This document shows, piece after piece, positions 54,086-62,718 of a DNA stretch of 64,000 nucleotides. The notes below the pieces were generated by a model that searched no databases, was not told the origin of the DNA, and saw only the letters and a list, made by a program, of their open reading frames with translations. Position numbers and translations under genes: made by a program. Origin of the DNA: Nitrosarchaeum koreense MY1. GTDB lineage: Archaea > Thermoproteota > Nitrososphaeria > Nitrososphaerales > Nitrosopumilaceae. Location of the stretch: assembly GCF_000220175.1 (NCBI RefSeq), contig NZ_AFPU01000001.1:965512-1029511 (forward strand), in the 5' to 3' direction. Numbering within the stretch: position 1 is the first letter of the stretch; each line of letters starts with the position of its first letter.

Positions 54086-56344
54086 TATTTTTTTCTTGTA
54101 TTTTATTTTTGTTCTAGCTAATCTAGTTAATGAAATCTTCAAATTCTTATTGATTGTTTGACGTATTTTCAAATTTATATTTGAATCTTTAATCTTCGAA
54201 GCTTCTTTTAGAGCATTTATTGATTTTTTGAGATTTTCTTCTTCATTTTCTATCTCTGAAAAAATTCCATAAGTAACGCCGAGATTTATCTGGACAGAAA
54301 CATACCCTTGAGGATTTCTCTTCAGAGTTCTAATCTTCAAAGCTTCATTAAGCATATTAATTGCTTTTTTTAGATTTTTTATTTTGTTTTCTTTTTTATT
54401 TTCTAATTTTGAAAGTCTCGTAAGTGAATTAGCTAAACTTGTTTGTGCAAAAGCATAACCCTCAGGATCTACTTCTTTGGTTCCTGCTTTTAATGATTCT
54501 TCAACGGCTTCAATCGATTTTTTGAGATTTTCTTTTTCATGTTCTATGTTAGAAAGTTCTCCATATGCCACAGCCATTTTCGCATGTGCTTGTGCATACC
54601 CTTCAGGATCTCTCTTCAGAGTTATAATTTTCAAAGCTTCTTTAAGAGTCTCTATTGATTTTTTGAGATTTTCTTTTTTGATTGTGTTCAGAGATATTAT
54701 ATTTGCAAGTTTAATGTATGTTCCACCTAGATTTGCTTTTACATGTGCATGCCCTTCAGGATCTCTCTTCAGAGTTTTAATCTTCAAAGCTTCTTTAAGA
54801 GCATTAATCGCTTTTTTACAATTTTCTTTTTTATTTTCAATAGTTGCAAGACGATCATATGTGACTCCGATATTTTCTATAATAGTTGCATACCCTTCAG
54901 GATCTCTCTTCAGAGTTATAATTTTCAAAGCTTCTTTAAGAGCCTCTATTGATTTTTTGAGATTTTCTTTTTCATTTTCTACATCGGAAAGTTTTCCATA
55001 TCTAATCCCTAGAAGCATTTGTGCATGTGCATACCCTTTTGGATCTATCTTTTGTGTTCTAAATTTCAAAGCTTCTTTTATAGATGCAATGGATTTTTCT
55101 AGATTTTCTTTTTTGTTTTCTATGTCTGAAAGTCCATAATATGCAATACTTTTTCTTATCTGTATCTGAGCATACCCTTCAGGATCTCTCTTCAGAGTTA
55201 TAATTTTCAAAGCTTCTTTAAGAGCCTCTATTGATTTTTTAGCATTTTCTTTTTTATTACTGAAAAGACACAATATTGAATAGGCAATACCGATTTTTGT
55301 TTGTATTTGAACATATTCTTCAGGATTATTCTTTTTTGTAATAATCTTCAAAGCTTCTTTTAGTATTGTAATTGATTTTTCTAGATTTTCTTTTTTGTTT
55401 TCTATGTCTGATAAATTAAGAAGTACTATTCCTATTTTTATTTTAGTTGTTGCTATTTCGATATTATTTTTAATATCATTTTCTATATTTGATAATGATT
55501 CTTCAAAAATTCTTTTTGCATTTTTTAAACAATATATTTCCTCTTCAATACTGGCAACATTTGATGATTTAGCATTATATGTTTCTGCAATTATGCCATA
55601 AATTGAATGTGGGAGTTTTATGCTCATTTCTTTCACCATTGTCCTTATTTCATTTTCAGTTTTTGTTATTTCTTCAATCGTATATTTAGCAACATTTCCA
55701 TGCATTGTAATTATTCTTACTAATGATGGAGCAAGCGGTTCTAGAATTTCTTGTTTTATATTTTTTGTTTTAATGTATTTAGCTTCTTGAATTATCTGGT
55801 TGTATTTATTTTCAATTTCTTTTGTTAATACTTGTGAAATATGATCATTGTCTGAACTTTTAGCCATGTTGTCAATGAATGTGATATGTTTTCCTGCATA
55901 ATCACTAAGATGTTTTTTTAAATCTAATTTTGGATTTTCTAATTTGTTTAGAATTTTTTGAGTACTATTTTTTATGCTTTCATCATACAAAGTTTTTACA
56001 TTTATGTACGCATCATAAGATTGAATTATGATTATTGGTTTCTTTTTACTCTTCAATAATCCAAACTCAAATAATACATTTGGACGAAATCCGTCAAGTA
56101 ACACGATCGCTAATACGCAACTATCAACTAACTCTTCAACTCTTTCAAAATAACCCTCTCCACTTCTTATGTTCTCATTTAATAAAATAGGTTTGAAATT
56201 TTTTTCTTCAAGAATTATTTGTATATAATTTATCATGTTTGAATAAACATATGGAACATGCTTTTTATCAGAAAACACAATTAAACATTGTAGCTCAGTA
56301 GGTTCAACTATTTTCTTAAATTTATCTTCAATTTGTTCCATCAT
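54074..56344 (-). CDS. TIR-like N-terminal domain with TPR-like repeats; candidate defence or signalling protein
   Basis: A 756-residue cytosolic protein. Residues 15-115 resemble TIR-like/STALD nucleotide-interacting domains: CLIVFSDKKHVPYVYSN, SCVLAIVLLDGFRPNVLFEF (Glu93 in N-V-x-F-E-x-G, the conserved carboxylate) and KKPIIIIQS. Residues about 195-300 are helical. From about 300 to 745 there are nine units of 47 residues (one of 51), each built as ENLKKSIEALKEALKIIT, LKRDPEGYAQ, then a helix; this is a TPR/SEL1-like solenoid. TIR or TIR-like domains joined to TPRs are found in NAD-cleaving immune proteins and in sensors. Catalysis is unproven. Alone on its strand, in an accessory region. 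ATG start doubled (56344 and 56341). Confidence 0.7.
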   Translation of the reverse strand: MMEQIEDKFKKIVEPTELQCLIVFSDKKHVPYVYSNMINYIQIILEEKNFKPILLNENIRSGEGYFERVEELVDSCVLAIVLLDGFRPNVLFEFGLLKSKKKPIIIIQSYDAYINVKTLYDESIKNSTQKILNKLENPKLDLKKHLSDYAGKHITFIDNMAKSSDNDHISQVLTKEIENKYNQIIQEAKYIKTKNIKQEILEPLAPSLVRIITMHGNVAKYTIEEITKTENEIRTMVKEMSIKLPHSIYGIIAETYNAKSSNVASIEEEIYCLKNAKRIFEESLSNIENDIKNNIEIATTKIKIGIVLLNLSDIENKKENLEKSITILKEALKIITKKNNPEEYVQIQTKIGIAYSILCLFSNKKENAKKSIEALKEALKIITLKRDPEGYAQIQIRKSIAYYGLSDIENKKENLEKSIASIKEALKFRTQKIDPKGYAHAQMLLGIRYGKLSDVENEKENLKKSIEALKEALKIITLKRDPEGYATIIENIGVTYDRLATIENKKENCKKAINALKEALKIKTLKRDPEGHAHVKANLGGTYIKLANIISLNTIKKENLKKSIETLKEALKIITLKRDPEGYAQAHAKMAVAYGELSNIEHEKENLKKSIEAVEESLKAGTKEVDPEGYAFAQTSLANSLTRLSKLENKKENKIKNLKKAINMLNEALKIRTLKRNPQGYVSVQINLGVTYGIFSEIENEEENLKKSINALKEASKIKDSNINLKIRQTINKNLKISLTRLARTKIKYKKKISLR
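54301..55330 (-). repeat. internal 141-bp repeats of the TIR/TPR-like gene
   Basis: The segment CCCTTCAGGATCTCTCTTCA followed by GAGTT recurs on the + strand at 54599, 54752, 54893 and 55174, with spacing 153 (=141+12), 141 and 281 (=2x141). Degenerate copies occur at about 54303, 54459 and 55033. The repeats encode the LKRDPEGYA turn and the following helix. High identity at silent positions shows recent duplication or gene conversion. Confidence 0.85.
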
Positions 56345-56450
56345 AAAATGTTCTATATCATTATTCTAGAACTATATTAAATCAATTTTGTTATGTATTA
56401 AATTATGATTTTCTTCAAATTCTTTACATTCTGAAACTTTGATATTCTTA

Positions 56451-56494
56451 GTTAACCTAGTTAACCCCGTTAATTTTCGTAAACCTCGTTAACC
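56451..56494. repeat. five iterated GTTAACC-like motifs
   Basis: GTTAACC occurs at 56451-56457, 56460-56466 and 56488-56494, with degenerate copies GTTAATT near 56469 and GTAAACC near 56479. The spacing is about 9-10 bases, one helical turn. They lie 107-150 bases before the TIR/TPR-like gene (minus strand) in a 240-base gap. Such phased iterons are typical protein-binding arrays. The rest of the gap is AT-rich without a frame. Confidence 0.5.
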
Positions 56495-56584
56495 TTATTG
56501 TTTTAATTCTAATTTTCAATAGTTAATTTATGAAGGTAGTTAAAGGGAGTAGAATTACTGGATTTAAGTTATAAAGAGATTGAA

Positions 56585-57579
56585 TTACCAACAGAAAATC
56601 CAAAGACATGTTTTGTCTTTTTGTTTAGTTGCAGAGTCTGCAATCTGCTTTTCAATTTGACTATTGTACTCTAATTCCAACATATCTGCTGAATGAATTG
56701 CAGAATTTATTTCAAGGATTGGATCCCATACTTTGTTTACCATCTCACGTGAATAGAGATACTTGTAATATGCTTCCTTATGGTCAGATACAGATAGATA
56801 CTTTTCACCTTCTTTTTGGGTCCATTCTGATTTTGCAAGATAGTCCTTTGCCTCACCAAGTTTAACCCAAGCTTTATCCAGTTCTTTTTTTGCTTCTGGA
56901 TTTTGATAGTTTTTAGAGTACAAAAGATCCTGTCTTGAATAGACATATCCTTTGGCTTCACTTACTTTGGAATTTACTTCTTCTTTAAGTGGTATAGACT
57001 TAGCATTAAATTGAGTTATAATATTTTGAGGAGATTTTTGAAGGTTGTTTTCTAATTGACTGAAAAGATTTTTGGTTTGCGATTTTTTTTGTAACCAGTC
57101 ATCATAATTGTAGATTGTTGGATACATGATGTCATTAGGATCATCACTATGATCAAAGCCTATCGCATGACCGAGTTCATGAATTGTAATTAGTTTTGCA
57201 TACTCAGCATCAACTAGATTGAATTTTACATCTTGCCATTTTACAGATTCATCGTCCATGTATCCTAGTGTAATTGCAATGTATGGCCTACCAAGGTCAT
57301 TGTTTGCACTGGATATATAATATCCTAGTCTAGTCCCATAGAATTGACTGGCCCACTGGACTACAAAATCTGCTTTTTCACGCTGATTAATTTCTGTAAA
57401 ATGTGTTCCAGGTACTCGTTTTTCCCAGTAGGCAGTTGCTTCATAGTAAATATTTCCAAAATGAGATTCCCATTGTTTTGGCATTGGATTAAGATAAACT
57501 TGCCATGTTTTTGCATCCGCATTTTGGATTATACTAAAAAAATAATACAAAATATGATTCCAATAGTGATGGATTTCAC
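56585..57579 (-). CDS. secreted matrixin-like metalloprotease (signal peptide frameshifted)
   Basis: From the 57550 frame a 321-residue protein has the metzincin zinc motif HELGHAIGFDH (His124, Glu125, His128, His134) with the Met-turn DIMYP (Met142). A helical C-terminal region of about 150 residues follows. The N-terminus in that frame is short, but the adjacent frame from a GTG at 57577-57579 encodes MKSITIGIIFCIIF, a hydrophobic signal. One more T in a run of seven (57536-57542) joins them as a signal peptide ending NADA. So either the sequence has a one-base error, slippage occurs, or export is lost. Function: extracellular protein cleavage. Confidence 0.78.
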
Positions 57580-57640
57580 ATAAATTTTAAGAAAAGTATG
57601 AACTTAAGTATTTATTAAAAATTTAGTCTATTTACGTATT

Positions 57641-58363
57641 CTATCCTGATTTTTTGTATTTTTGATGCTTGAATCCCAATATGCCAAAAATAATCGCCAA
57701 GGGTATTAGATACAGGAGATAATTCATCGGAGGTTTCAGTAATTGAGTGACATAACCTGCTTGTGGAATTACATATGATACTTTACCAATATACTCGTCT
57801 TGAGTAATTGGAAAATCAGTTCCTGGAATTGATGCAGGATTGGCATCGCCTTTTGTTCTGATTGTTTTAGGATTGTCATCTATAATTGATGCAACCCGAT
57901 GGACAATAACCCTATCATGCCCTGATGGATGATTAAAGACAATAATATCATCTACCTCGATTTCTTCAAACGGTACATGTCCTTGAATAACAACTATGTC
58001 ATAAACTTCTAAAACAGGAATCATACTTCCGCTTGCTATTACATAAAATGGATTTTGTGTGCCATATACTACTTCAAAAGAAATTACAATGAATACTGGA
58101 ATCAAAGTAAGAATAATACCTAAAAATAAAGATCTTTTTGCTTTTTGATAATCATTGTTTTTTAGTATCAGATATGCCGCAACTCCACCTAAAACACCCA
58201 AGAATATTGGCAAAAGATACCAAAAGGGACTTCTCTGTTGACGTTTCATAGTATTTTTTTCCTCAGGCAAATCAGGACTTACCGGATTCCCACATTTTGT
58301 ACAGAAACTATCGCCCATTGAAAGTTCAGAACCACACTTTGTACAAAATTTTTCACTAGTCAT
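57641..58363 (-). CDS. zinc-ribbon signal peptidase I (S26B/SipW type)
   Basis: A 240-residue membrane peptidase. Two CxxC pairs (Cys7/Cys10 and Cys21/Cys24) make a zinc ribbon, followed by helices at about 48-66 and 78-98. The catalytic domain has ASGSMIPVLE (Ser113) and RVIVHRV (His155), with KGDANP and a final helix (211-231). Archaeal S26B peptidases use Ser-His rather than Ser-Lys. It cleaves signal peptides. It follows two other zinc-ribbon membrane protein genes (gaps of 2 and a 4-base overlap), one of which it may serve. Confidence 0.85.
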   Translation of the reverse strand: MTSEKFCTKCGSELSMGDSFCTKCGNPVSPDLPEEKNTMKRQQRSPFWYLLPIFLGVLGGVAAYLILKNNDYQKAKRSLFLGIILTLIPVFIVISFEVVYGTQNPFYVIASGSMIPVLEVYDIVVIQGHVPFEEIEVDDIIVFNHPSGHDRVIVHRVASIIDDNPKTIRTKGDANPASIPGTDFPITQDEYIGKVSYVIPQAGYVTQLLKPPMNYLLYLIPLAIIFGILGFKHQKYKKSG

Positions 58364-58365
58364 TT

Positions 58366-58647
58366 TTAATCACTTGATTTAGCACCACATTTTATACAGA
58401 ATTGTGAATCAGAAGATAGTTTTTGACCACACTTTGTACAAAATTTTGTCTGATCAGAAATTGGCTTATCGAGTTTTTTTGTTTTACTGAGTTTGATTAT
58501 TCCTACAATAATAAAACTAGGACCTATCAATAATGCAGAACCCAAACCATATGGGAAAGGCAAAAGCATATTCAAAAATATGAAACCTGGAATAAGGAGC
58601 ACTACTCCTATGATGATAAAGATAATTCCTTGAGAAATTTTAATCAC
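58366..58647 (-). CDS. zinc-ribbon membrane protein
   Basis: A 93-residue protein. Two hydrophobic helices (about 5-24 and 34-51) are followed by a ribbon at the C-terminus: FCTKCGQKLSSDSQFCIKCG. The ribbon closely matches that of the signal peptidase (FCTKCGSELSMGDSFCTKCG), so it arose by duplication. It overlaps the upstream gene by four bases. Function unknown. Confidence 0.75.
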   Translation of the reverse strand: MIKISQGIIFIIIGVVLLIPGFIFLNMLLPFPYGLGSALLIGPSFIIVGIIKLSKTKKLDKPISDQTKFCTKCGQKLSSDSQFCIKCGAKSSD

Positions 58648-59348
58648 CAGGGAGCTTTGTTATTTTCTTCTAGATAATCATTATAATATCTACAAAGTTT
58701 TCTTGAATCAAGAATTTGAAACAGAAACATTACAAAATAAACAATAAGCAATGGAATGCCAATTACTGCACCAATTCCTGTAACAGTTAAACCAATTCCA
58801 ATGATCAGTACCACTAATGAACCAATCAAATATGCAACGCCTTTTCCAATTTTTCCAACATAGAAATGCCCCACACCTTGAATACCAAGCAATCCTAAGA
58901 TAATAGACAAAACCAAAGTAGTGCTTTCACTTTTCCACTCTACAGGTCTTTGTAGTCTTGATGTATGAGGTGAATAATTTTGACAGTTTGGACATGGTGC
59001 ATTATTGTGTATTTTCTGACCACATTTGCCACAGTATGCTTCTGCATGTTCATTTCTTGGAGAACCACATTTAGAGCAAAAACTATTTGATTTATCAGAA
59101 ATTTCAGTACCACACTTGCCACAAAATTCTTTATTTGTGTCATTTTTACTTGTATGGACAACAGATTTCGGAGCAGTATTTTCAGATAGATTATCGTCTA
59201 CTAGTTGTTGAAGATATGTCTTGTCAGATTCAAAAAGAGTCTTGTTTGATTCTAGAGTAGTTTTGATATGTTCAAGTCGACCTGGATCACCTTTTCCTAG
59301 TTTAAGTAGTTCATTGACATCATCAAGATCAGACAATATGATTTTCAT
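58644..59348 (-). CDS. zinc-ribbon TM2-domain membrane protein
   Basis: A 234-residue protein. Residues about 14-52 hold the module GDPGRLEHIKTTLESNK ... SDKTYLQQL, the same as in the 1226-1948 protein. Three CxxC-rich ribbons follow (CGKCGTEI, CSKCGSPR, CGKCGQKI, CPNCQ). The C-terminal half is a TM2 domain, LGLLGIQGVGHFYVGKIGKG, with three membrane helices. First gene of a three-gene operon ending in a signal peptidase. Confidence 0.8.
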   Translation of the reverse strand: MKIILSDLDDVNELLKLGKGDPGRLEHIKTTLESNKTLFESDKTYLQQLVDDNLSENTAPKSVVHTSKNDTNKEFCGKCGTEISDKSNSFCSKCGSPRNEHAEAYCGKCGQKIHNNAPCPNCQNYSPHTSRLQRPVEWKSESTTLVLSIILGLLGIQGVGHFYVGKIGKGVAYLIGSLVVLIIGIGLTVTGIGAVIGIPLLIVYFVMFLFQILDSRKLCRYYNDYLEENNKAPW

Positions 59349-59416
59349 AATGTTCTACTATATTAGATTTCAAAAATTGTTATTTTAGAGTCTAGAATTA
59401 AATAAGTTATTGAACA

Positions 59417-60445
59417 TTATCTACAACTTCCTGCAACTTGTAGTTGGACTGTTTTTGTGGAAAATATAGAGTAAGAGTTGGACATTACAACATAATATTT
59501 TCCAGATTTCAAGTTGGCACTAAATGTACCCGATTCAACTTTTCCACTGTTGTAATAAGTTGAAACAGCCTCACCATTTTCAAATCCTTTGAATTGATTT
59601 TCATCTAAAAGATACACAATAATATCATCGCCTAATGCAGCATTTGCCAAAAATCCGCCTTGTACAGTTCCAGTACATTGCATGGTAAATGAAACCCAAT
59701 TGTATGTCCCAGGAGGAACTCTATATGTAGAATCAACAATTTTACTTCCAGATAAACGAAGATCCAAGTTTTTTACATCACCGTCTAAAGTATCAATAAA
59801 TGATTTAATAGAGGATGAAATTGTAGATGCAATCTCTTTTTGTGGTTGTGGTTTTAGTCTTTGAATTTCACTTTCTAACTTCTTTTTTATTTCATCTTTA
59901 ATGGAAATAGATTTTGTTGATTCAAACTGGATTGGAATATCAAATACAAGTAATTTAAAATGGGCAGTACCACTAACTTTGAGATTAATTACACCACCGT
60001 TACTTACGATAGAACCTATTACAGGATAGAGACTACTTTTTTTGAAATTTTGTAGTGCAGAAATTTCTTTTGTTTGACCAGGATAAATGGTTGTATCGAC
60101 TTGACTGTAACCTTTGCCAACACGTACATTATTGATTAAAAGATCATAAGATAAATCAGGAATATACACGGGTAACAGTCCACCATTATACAATCCAAAT
60201 GTCAAATCCAGATTAATTCCATTAATCAGATCAAATGCAGCACTTAACCAATTTCCTGCTATGACGTTTAATCCTAAATTAAGAAGGGTTGACCATGAAA
60301 AAGATGACCATTCTATGCTATGATATGAAGCATCCCTTAGACTAACATGAATCTGAGTATAAGAATAGTAAAGTATTGCACCAAATATTGCAATTATTAT
60401 TAAAATTACTATTATTACAATTCCAATGACATGTGTATTTTTCAC
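59417..60445 (-). CDS. membrane-anchored LEA2-like protein
   Basis: A 342-residue protein. Residues 5-28 are a signal anchor. Residues about 70-175 resemble LEA14/LEA2 domains: FGLYNGGLLPVYIPDLSYDL, IYPGQTKEIS and VINLKVSGTAHFKL. The C-terminal 110 residues (YRVPPGTYNWVSFTMQCTGT) are a beta-sandwich like PPC or emp24-type domains. Exported, held on the outer face. No enzyme motif seen. It is followed by the thermonuclease gene, 85 bases away. Confidence 0.65.
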   Translation of the reverse strand: MKNTHVIGIVIIVILIIIAIFGAILYYSYTQIHVSLRDASYHSIEWSSFSWSTLLNLGLNVIAGNWLSAAFDLINGINLDLTFGLYNGGLLPVYIPDLSYDLLINNVRVGKGYSQVDTTIYPGQTKEISALQNFKKSSLYPVIGSIVSNGGVINLKVSGTAHFKLLVFDIPIQFESTKSISIKDEIKKKLESEIQRLKPQPQKEIASTISSSIKSFIDTLDGDVKNLDLRLSGSKIVDSTYRVPPGTYNWVSFTMQCTGTVQGGFLANAALGDDIIVYLLDENQFKGFENGEAVSTYYNSGKVESGTFSANLKSGKYYVVMSNSYSIFSTKTVQLQVAGSCR

Positions 60446-60530
60446 TCATATTCGGTCATCGGTATAATTTAAAAAAGTTTAATGAATCATGAAAATCTTA
60501 AATTCATAAAATAATTAGTAAAATAATGAT

Positions 60531-61415
60531 TTAGGATTCGCAGCCAATTCCATCCTTGTCTCCATCAAACCTATGTGGATCTGGTTGTAATACTGTGAAT
60601 CTCTTTTGTGGAATGTCTTTACAGTCTAGATCTGGAGGTAATGTAGGAATACAAAAGTCTGGATACGATGGATCACATTTACTAGAACTTTGAGATATGG
60701 TACTGGATTTAGTAGGTGATTGTGTTGGTAAAGTAGGTTTTACACCACACCCAAAGTCTTTAGCCCATTTCTCACCTGAAAACTCACTGGTACTACAATA
60801 CTCTGTCATGATGTTTGCATACCCATTGTATAGTAATGCGGAATTGAGTAATTTTCCATCACAGTATACATTTGCTAATAATCTTCCATACGTATCATAA
60901 AGTTGTAAATCATCTTGATCAATTAGGATGGTACTTCCAACAGGACACATTTTGCTAGTAAATGTAGTAGCTGTGGAATATCCTGACTCGTTAACTTCAG
61001 GAGTATTTGTTAGCGATAATCGAATTTTGTAATTTGTTGTGTATAGTGTATCTCCATCAACTATTCTTGTTACCGTCTCTGAAACACATTTTGCAGATCC
61101 TGAACATTTAGAATTATTAGTGGCTGAAACTTCTTTTCCAGTTGTAGATCCTAGTTTTGCTTTTAGCTGAGCATTTTCAGTTTTAAGTTGACTAATCTCA
61201 TTTTGTAATTCTTGGATTTTTGGAACTTTAATCATCTCATTATTAATTAAAAATGATAATGCTTCTCCAAAATCACTGTCTGTGATCTTACCTTCTGACC
61301 AGTATCCTGCAACTCCTTTAACCCATGATGGGATTTCATATTGGCTCTGAGCATAAACAGCAGTGATTGATACGCTAATTATGATTAATGCAAATATTAC
61401 TAGGAACTTTTTCAA
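60531..61415 (-). CDS. secreted thermonuclease with Excalibur domain
   Basis: A 294-residue exported nuclease. Residues 1-22 are a signal peptide (ending VYAQ). Residues 28-65, WVKGVAGYWSEGKITDSDF, are a module common in thaumarchaeal secreted proteins. A coiled coil follows (66-88). The staphylococcal nuclease fold has VTRIVDGDTL (Asp120, Asp122), IRLSLTNTPE (Arg132, Glu140) and DTYGRLLANV (Arg178). After a Ser/Thr linker comes the Excalibur calcium domain, ending PDPHRFDGDKDGIGCES. It degrades extracellular nucleic acids. Confidence 0.9.
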   Translation of the reverse strand: MKKFLVIFALIIISVSITAVYAQSQYEIPSWVKGVAGYWSEGKITDSDFGEALSFLINNEMIKVPKIQELQNEISQLKTENAQLKAKLGSTTGKEVSATNNSKCSGSAKCVSETVTRIVDGDTLYTTNYKIRLSLTNTPEVNESGYSTATTFTSKMCPVGSTILIDQDDLQLYDTYGRLLANVYCDGKLLNSALLYNGYANIMTEYCSTSEFSGEKWAKDFGCGVKPTLPTQSPTKSSTISQSSSKCDPSYPDFCIPTLPPDLDCKDIPQKRFTVLQPDPHRFDGDKDGIGCES

Positions 61416-61568
61416 TAATGTTCCAATTCACGCATAAAACTTAAACATTTAGAGAATTTAGAATTTAATTTTCTTAGTTTTTTCAATATTTTTAAAATTG
61501 CTATGTGAACTTAAGGATTTTATTATTGTTCATACTCTATGAAGGAATAGGTTCAAGATAAAGATAAA

Positions 61569-62174
61569 TCAAATCACATTTTTGCATTTTATCTTAAATT
61601 CTTTAATTAATTCCTGAGGAATATCTAATCGTTCTAATTCTACAATAAAGTTTGTAATGGTGTTGATTGCATGACTAACTTCAAAATTAGTATGAATTTT
61701 TCCTTCATGAAGTCTTTTACTTCCTTCATTAAATATAGCATAAATCATTTCATATCCAGGTAAAGGCAATCCAAACTTTTCTGCATCGTTGAAAAATCCT
61801 TTCATAGAGGTTATCTTTTCAAAATTAAATTTGTTAGCCAACGATAAATTTAATGCAGTTCGGACATGCCCCATTGCATCTTCAGGATGATCAGCAGCAT
61901 TAGATACAGCTTTGTCAAGTTCTTCTTTAACTGTTAAAAATTTCCTTCGAATCGGAGTGTCATTTTCTTTTTTTATTCTAGTCTGTTCTTGTTTGTAGTG
62001 AATGATTGGCGGAACAATCAATAAATATCCCAAATATAGAATTAGGTATAATTCAACATCTGTTATAAATTGAACTTGAAGGAAAAAATTTGCAATCAAT
62101 ACTATAACCAACACTATTCGAATAATGGTTTGTGTTAGAAATCCTGAATTTGTTATGGCAAAATAATAGCTCAA
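61569..62174 (-). CDS. two-helix membrane protein with HEPN-like soluble domain
   Basis: A 201-residue protein. Hydrophobic helices lie at about 12-33 and 38-57. The soluble half is all helical, with LDKAVSNAADHPEDAMGHVR and, near the end, EGSKRLHEGKIHTNFEVSHA. The Arg-x6-His spacing (R-LHEGKI-H) within a helix resembles the HEPN ribonuclease signature, but this is not firm. The start is TTG at 62174, overlapping the stop of the upstream zinc-ribbon gene (TTGA), so they form a pair. Confidence 0.5.
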   Translation of the reverse strand: MSYYFAITNSGFLTQTIIRIVLVIVLIANFFLQVQFITDVELYLILYLGYLLIVPPIIHYKQEQTRIKKENDTPIRRKFLTVKEELDKAVSNAADHPEDAMGHVRTALNLSLANKFNFEKITSMKGFFNDAEKFGLPLPGYEMIYAIFNEGSKRLHEGKIHTNFEVSHAINTITNFIVELERLDIPQELIKEFKIKCKNVI

Positions 62175-62317
62175 GAATTGCTCAACCTATAACCACAATG
62201 AGAACAAGTATTCTGAGTAATTGGAATTATTCTGTTACAAACAGGGCACTTTCGCTCGGATAATTTTACTAATGCTGCTAAACCGAGCAGTCCCAAAATT
62301 ATAGCTCCTGCAGACAT
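62171..62317 (-). CDS. zinc-ribbon membrane micro-protein
   Basis: A 48-residue frame from the ATG at 62317: a hydrophobic start (SAGAIILGLLGLAALVKL) and a C-terminal ribbon CPVCNRIIPITQNTCSHCG. An upstream start at 62455 would add 46 residues with no clear features, so the short form is preferred. Overlaps the next gene by 4 bases. Confidence 0.55.
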   Translation of the reverse strand: MSAGAIILGLLGLAALVKLSERKCPVCNRIIPITQNTCSHCGYRLSNS

Positions 62318-62527
62318 ATCTTTGAAATTAACAGAGTATGATATTACTATTCCTTGACAAAAATGAATTATCTGGTCAATGTCATACCGTTCAATATTCA
62401 TCCAATTAGAGCAGAATTTGTGGTCTTCAACAAAATTAACAGTATTGTGTAGCAAGGAATTACTTTGCTCAGAGGCGAATTTGAAAATACGATCAAGATT
62501 TTTAATCTATTAATTTCTTGATGTTTT

Positions 62528-62710
62528 ATGACATTTTCAGTCTGTTCTAAGTGTAATTCAAAAAATACTTCAGAGATTCTTTATGGGTATGTGTTAATGA
62601 CCAAAGAATTGAAAAAAGATTTGGAACAAGAAAAGATTGTTTTAGGCGGATGTTGTGTTACTGAAAATGATCCTCAATTGATATGTAATGATTGCTTGAA
62701 TAGATGGTAA
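62528..62710 (+). CDS. 60-residue zinc-binding protein
   Basis: An ATG-started protein with CSKC (6-9), GCC (41-43) and ICNDC (53-57), i.e. a zinc ribbon with an extra Cys pair, around a helix (MTKELKKDLEQEKIVLGG). Small proteins with this arrangement recur in thaumarchaea. Convergent with the restriction gene by 8 bases. Confidence 0.65.
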   Translation: MTFSVCSKCNSKNTSEILYGYVLMTKELKKDLEQEKIVLGGCCVTENDPQLICNDCLNRW

Positions 62711-62718
62711 TAAGAAAT

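Noticed and set aside
54477-55139. 220-codon frame on the + strand opposite the TPR-like repeats
   Set aside because: It is the mirror of repeated helical codons, hydrophobic by codon complement, with no start signal. A shadow of the real gene.
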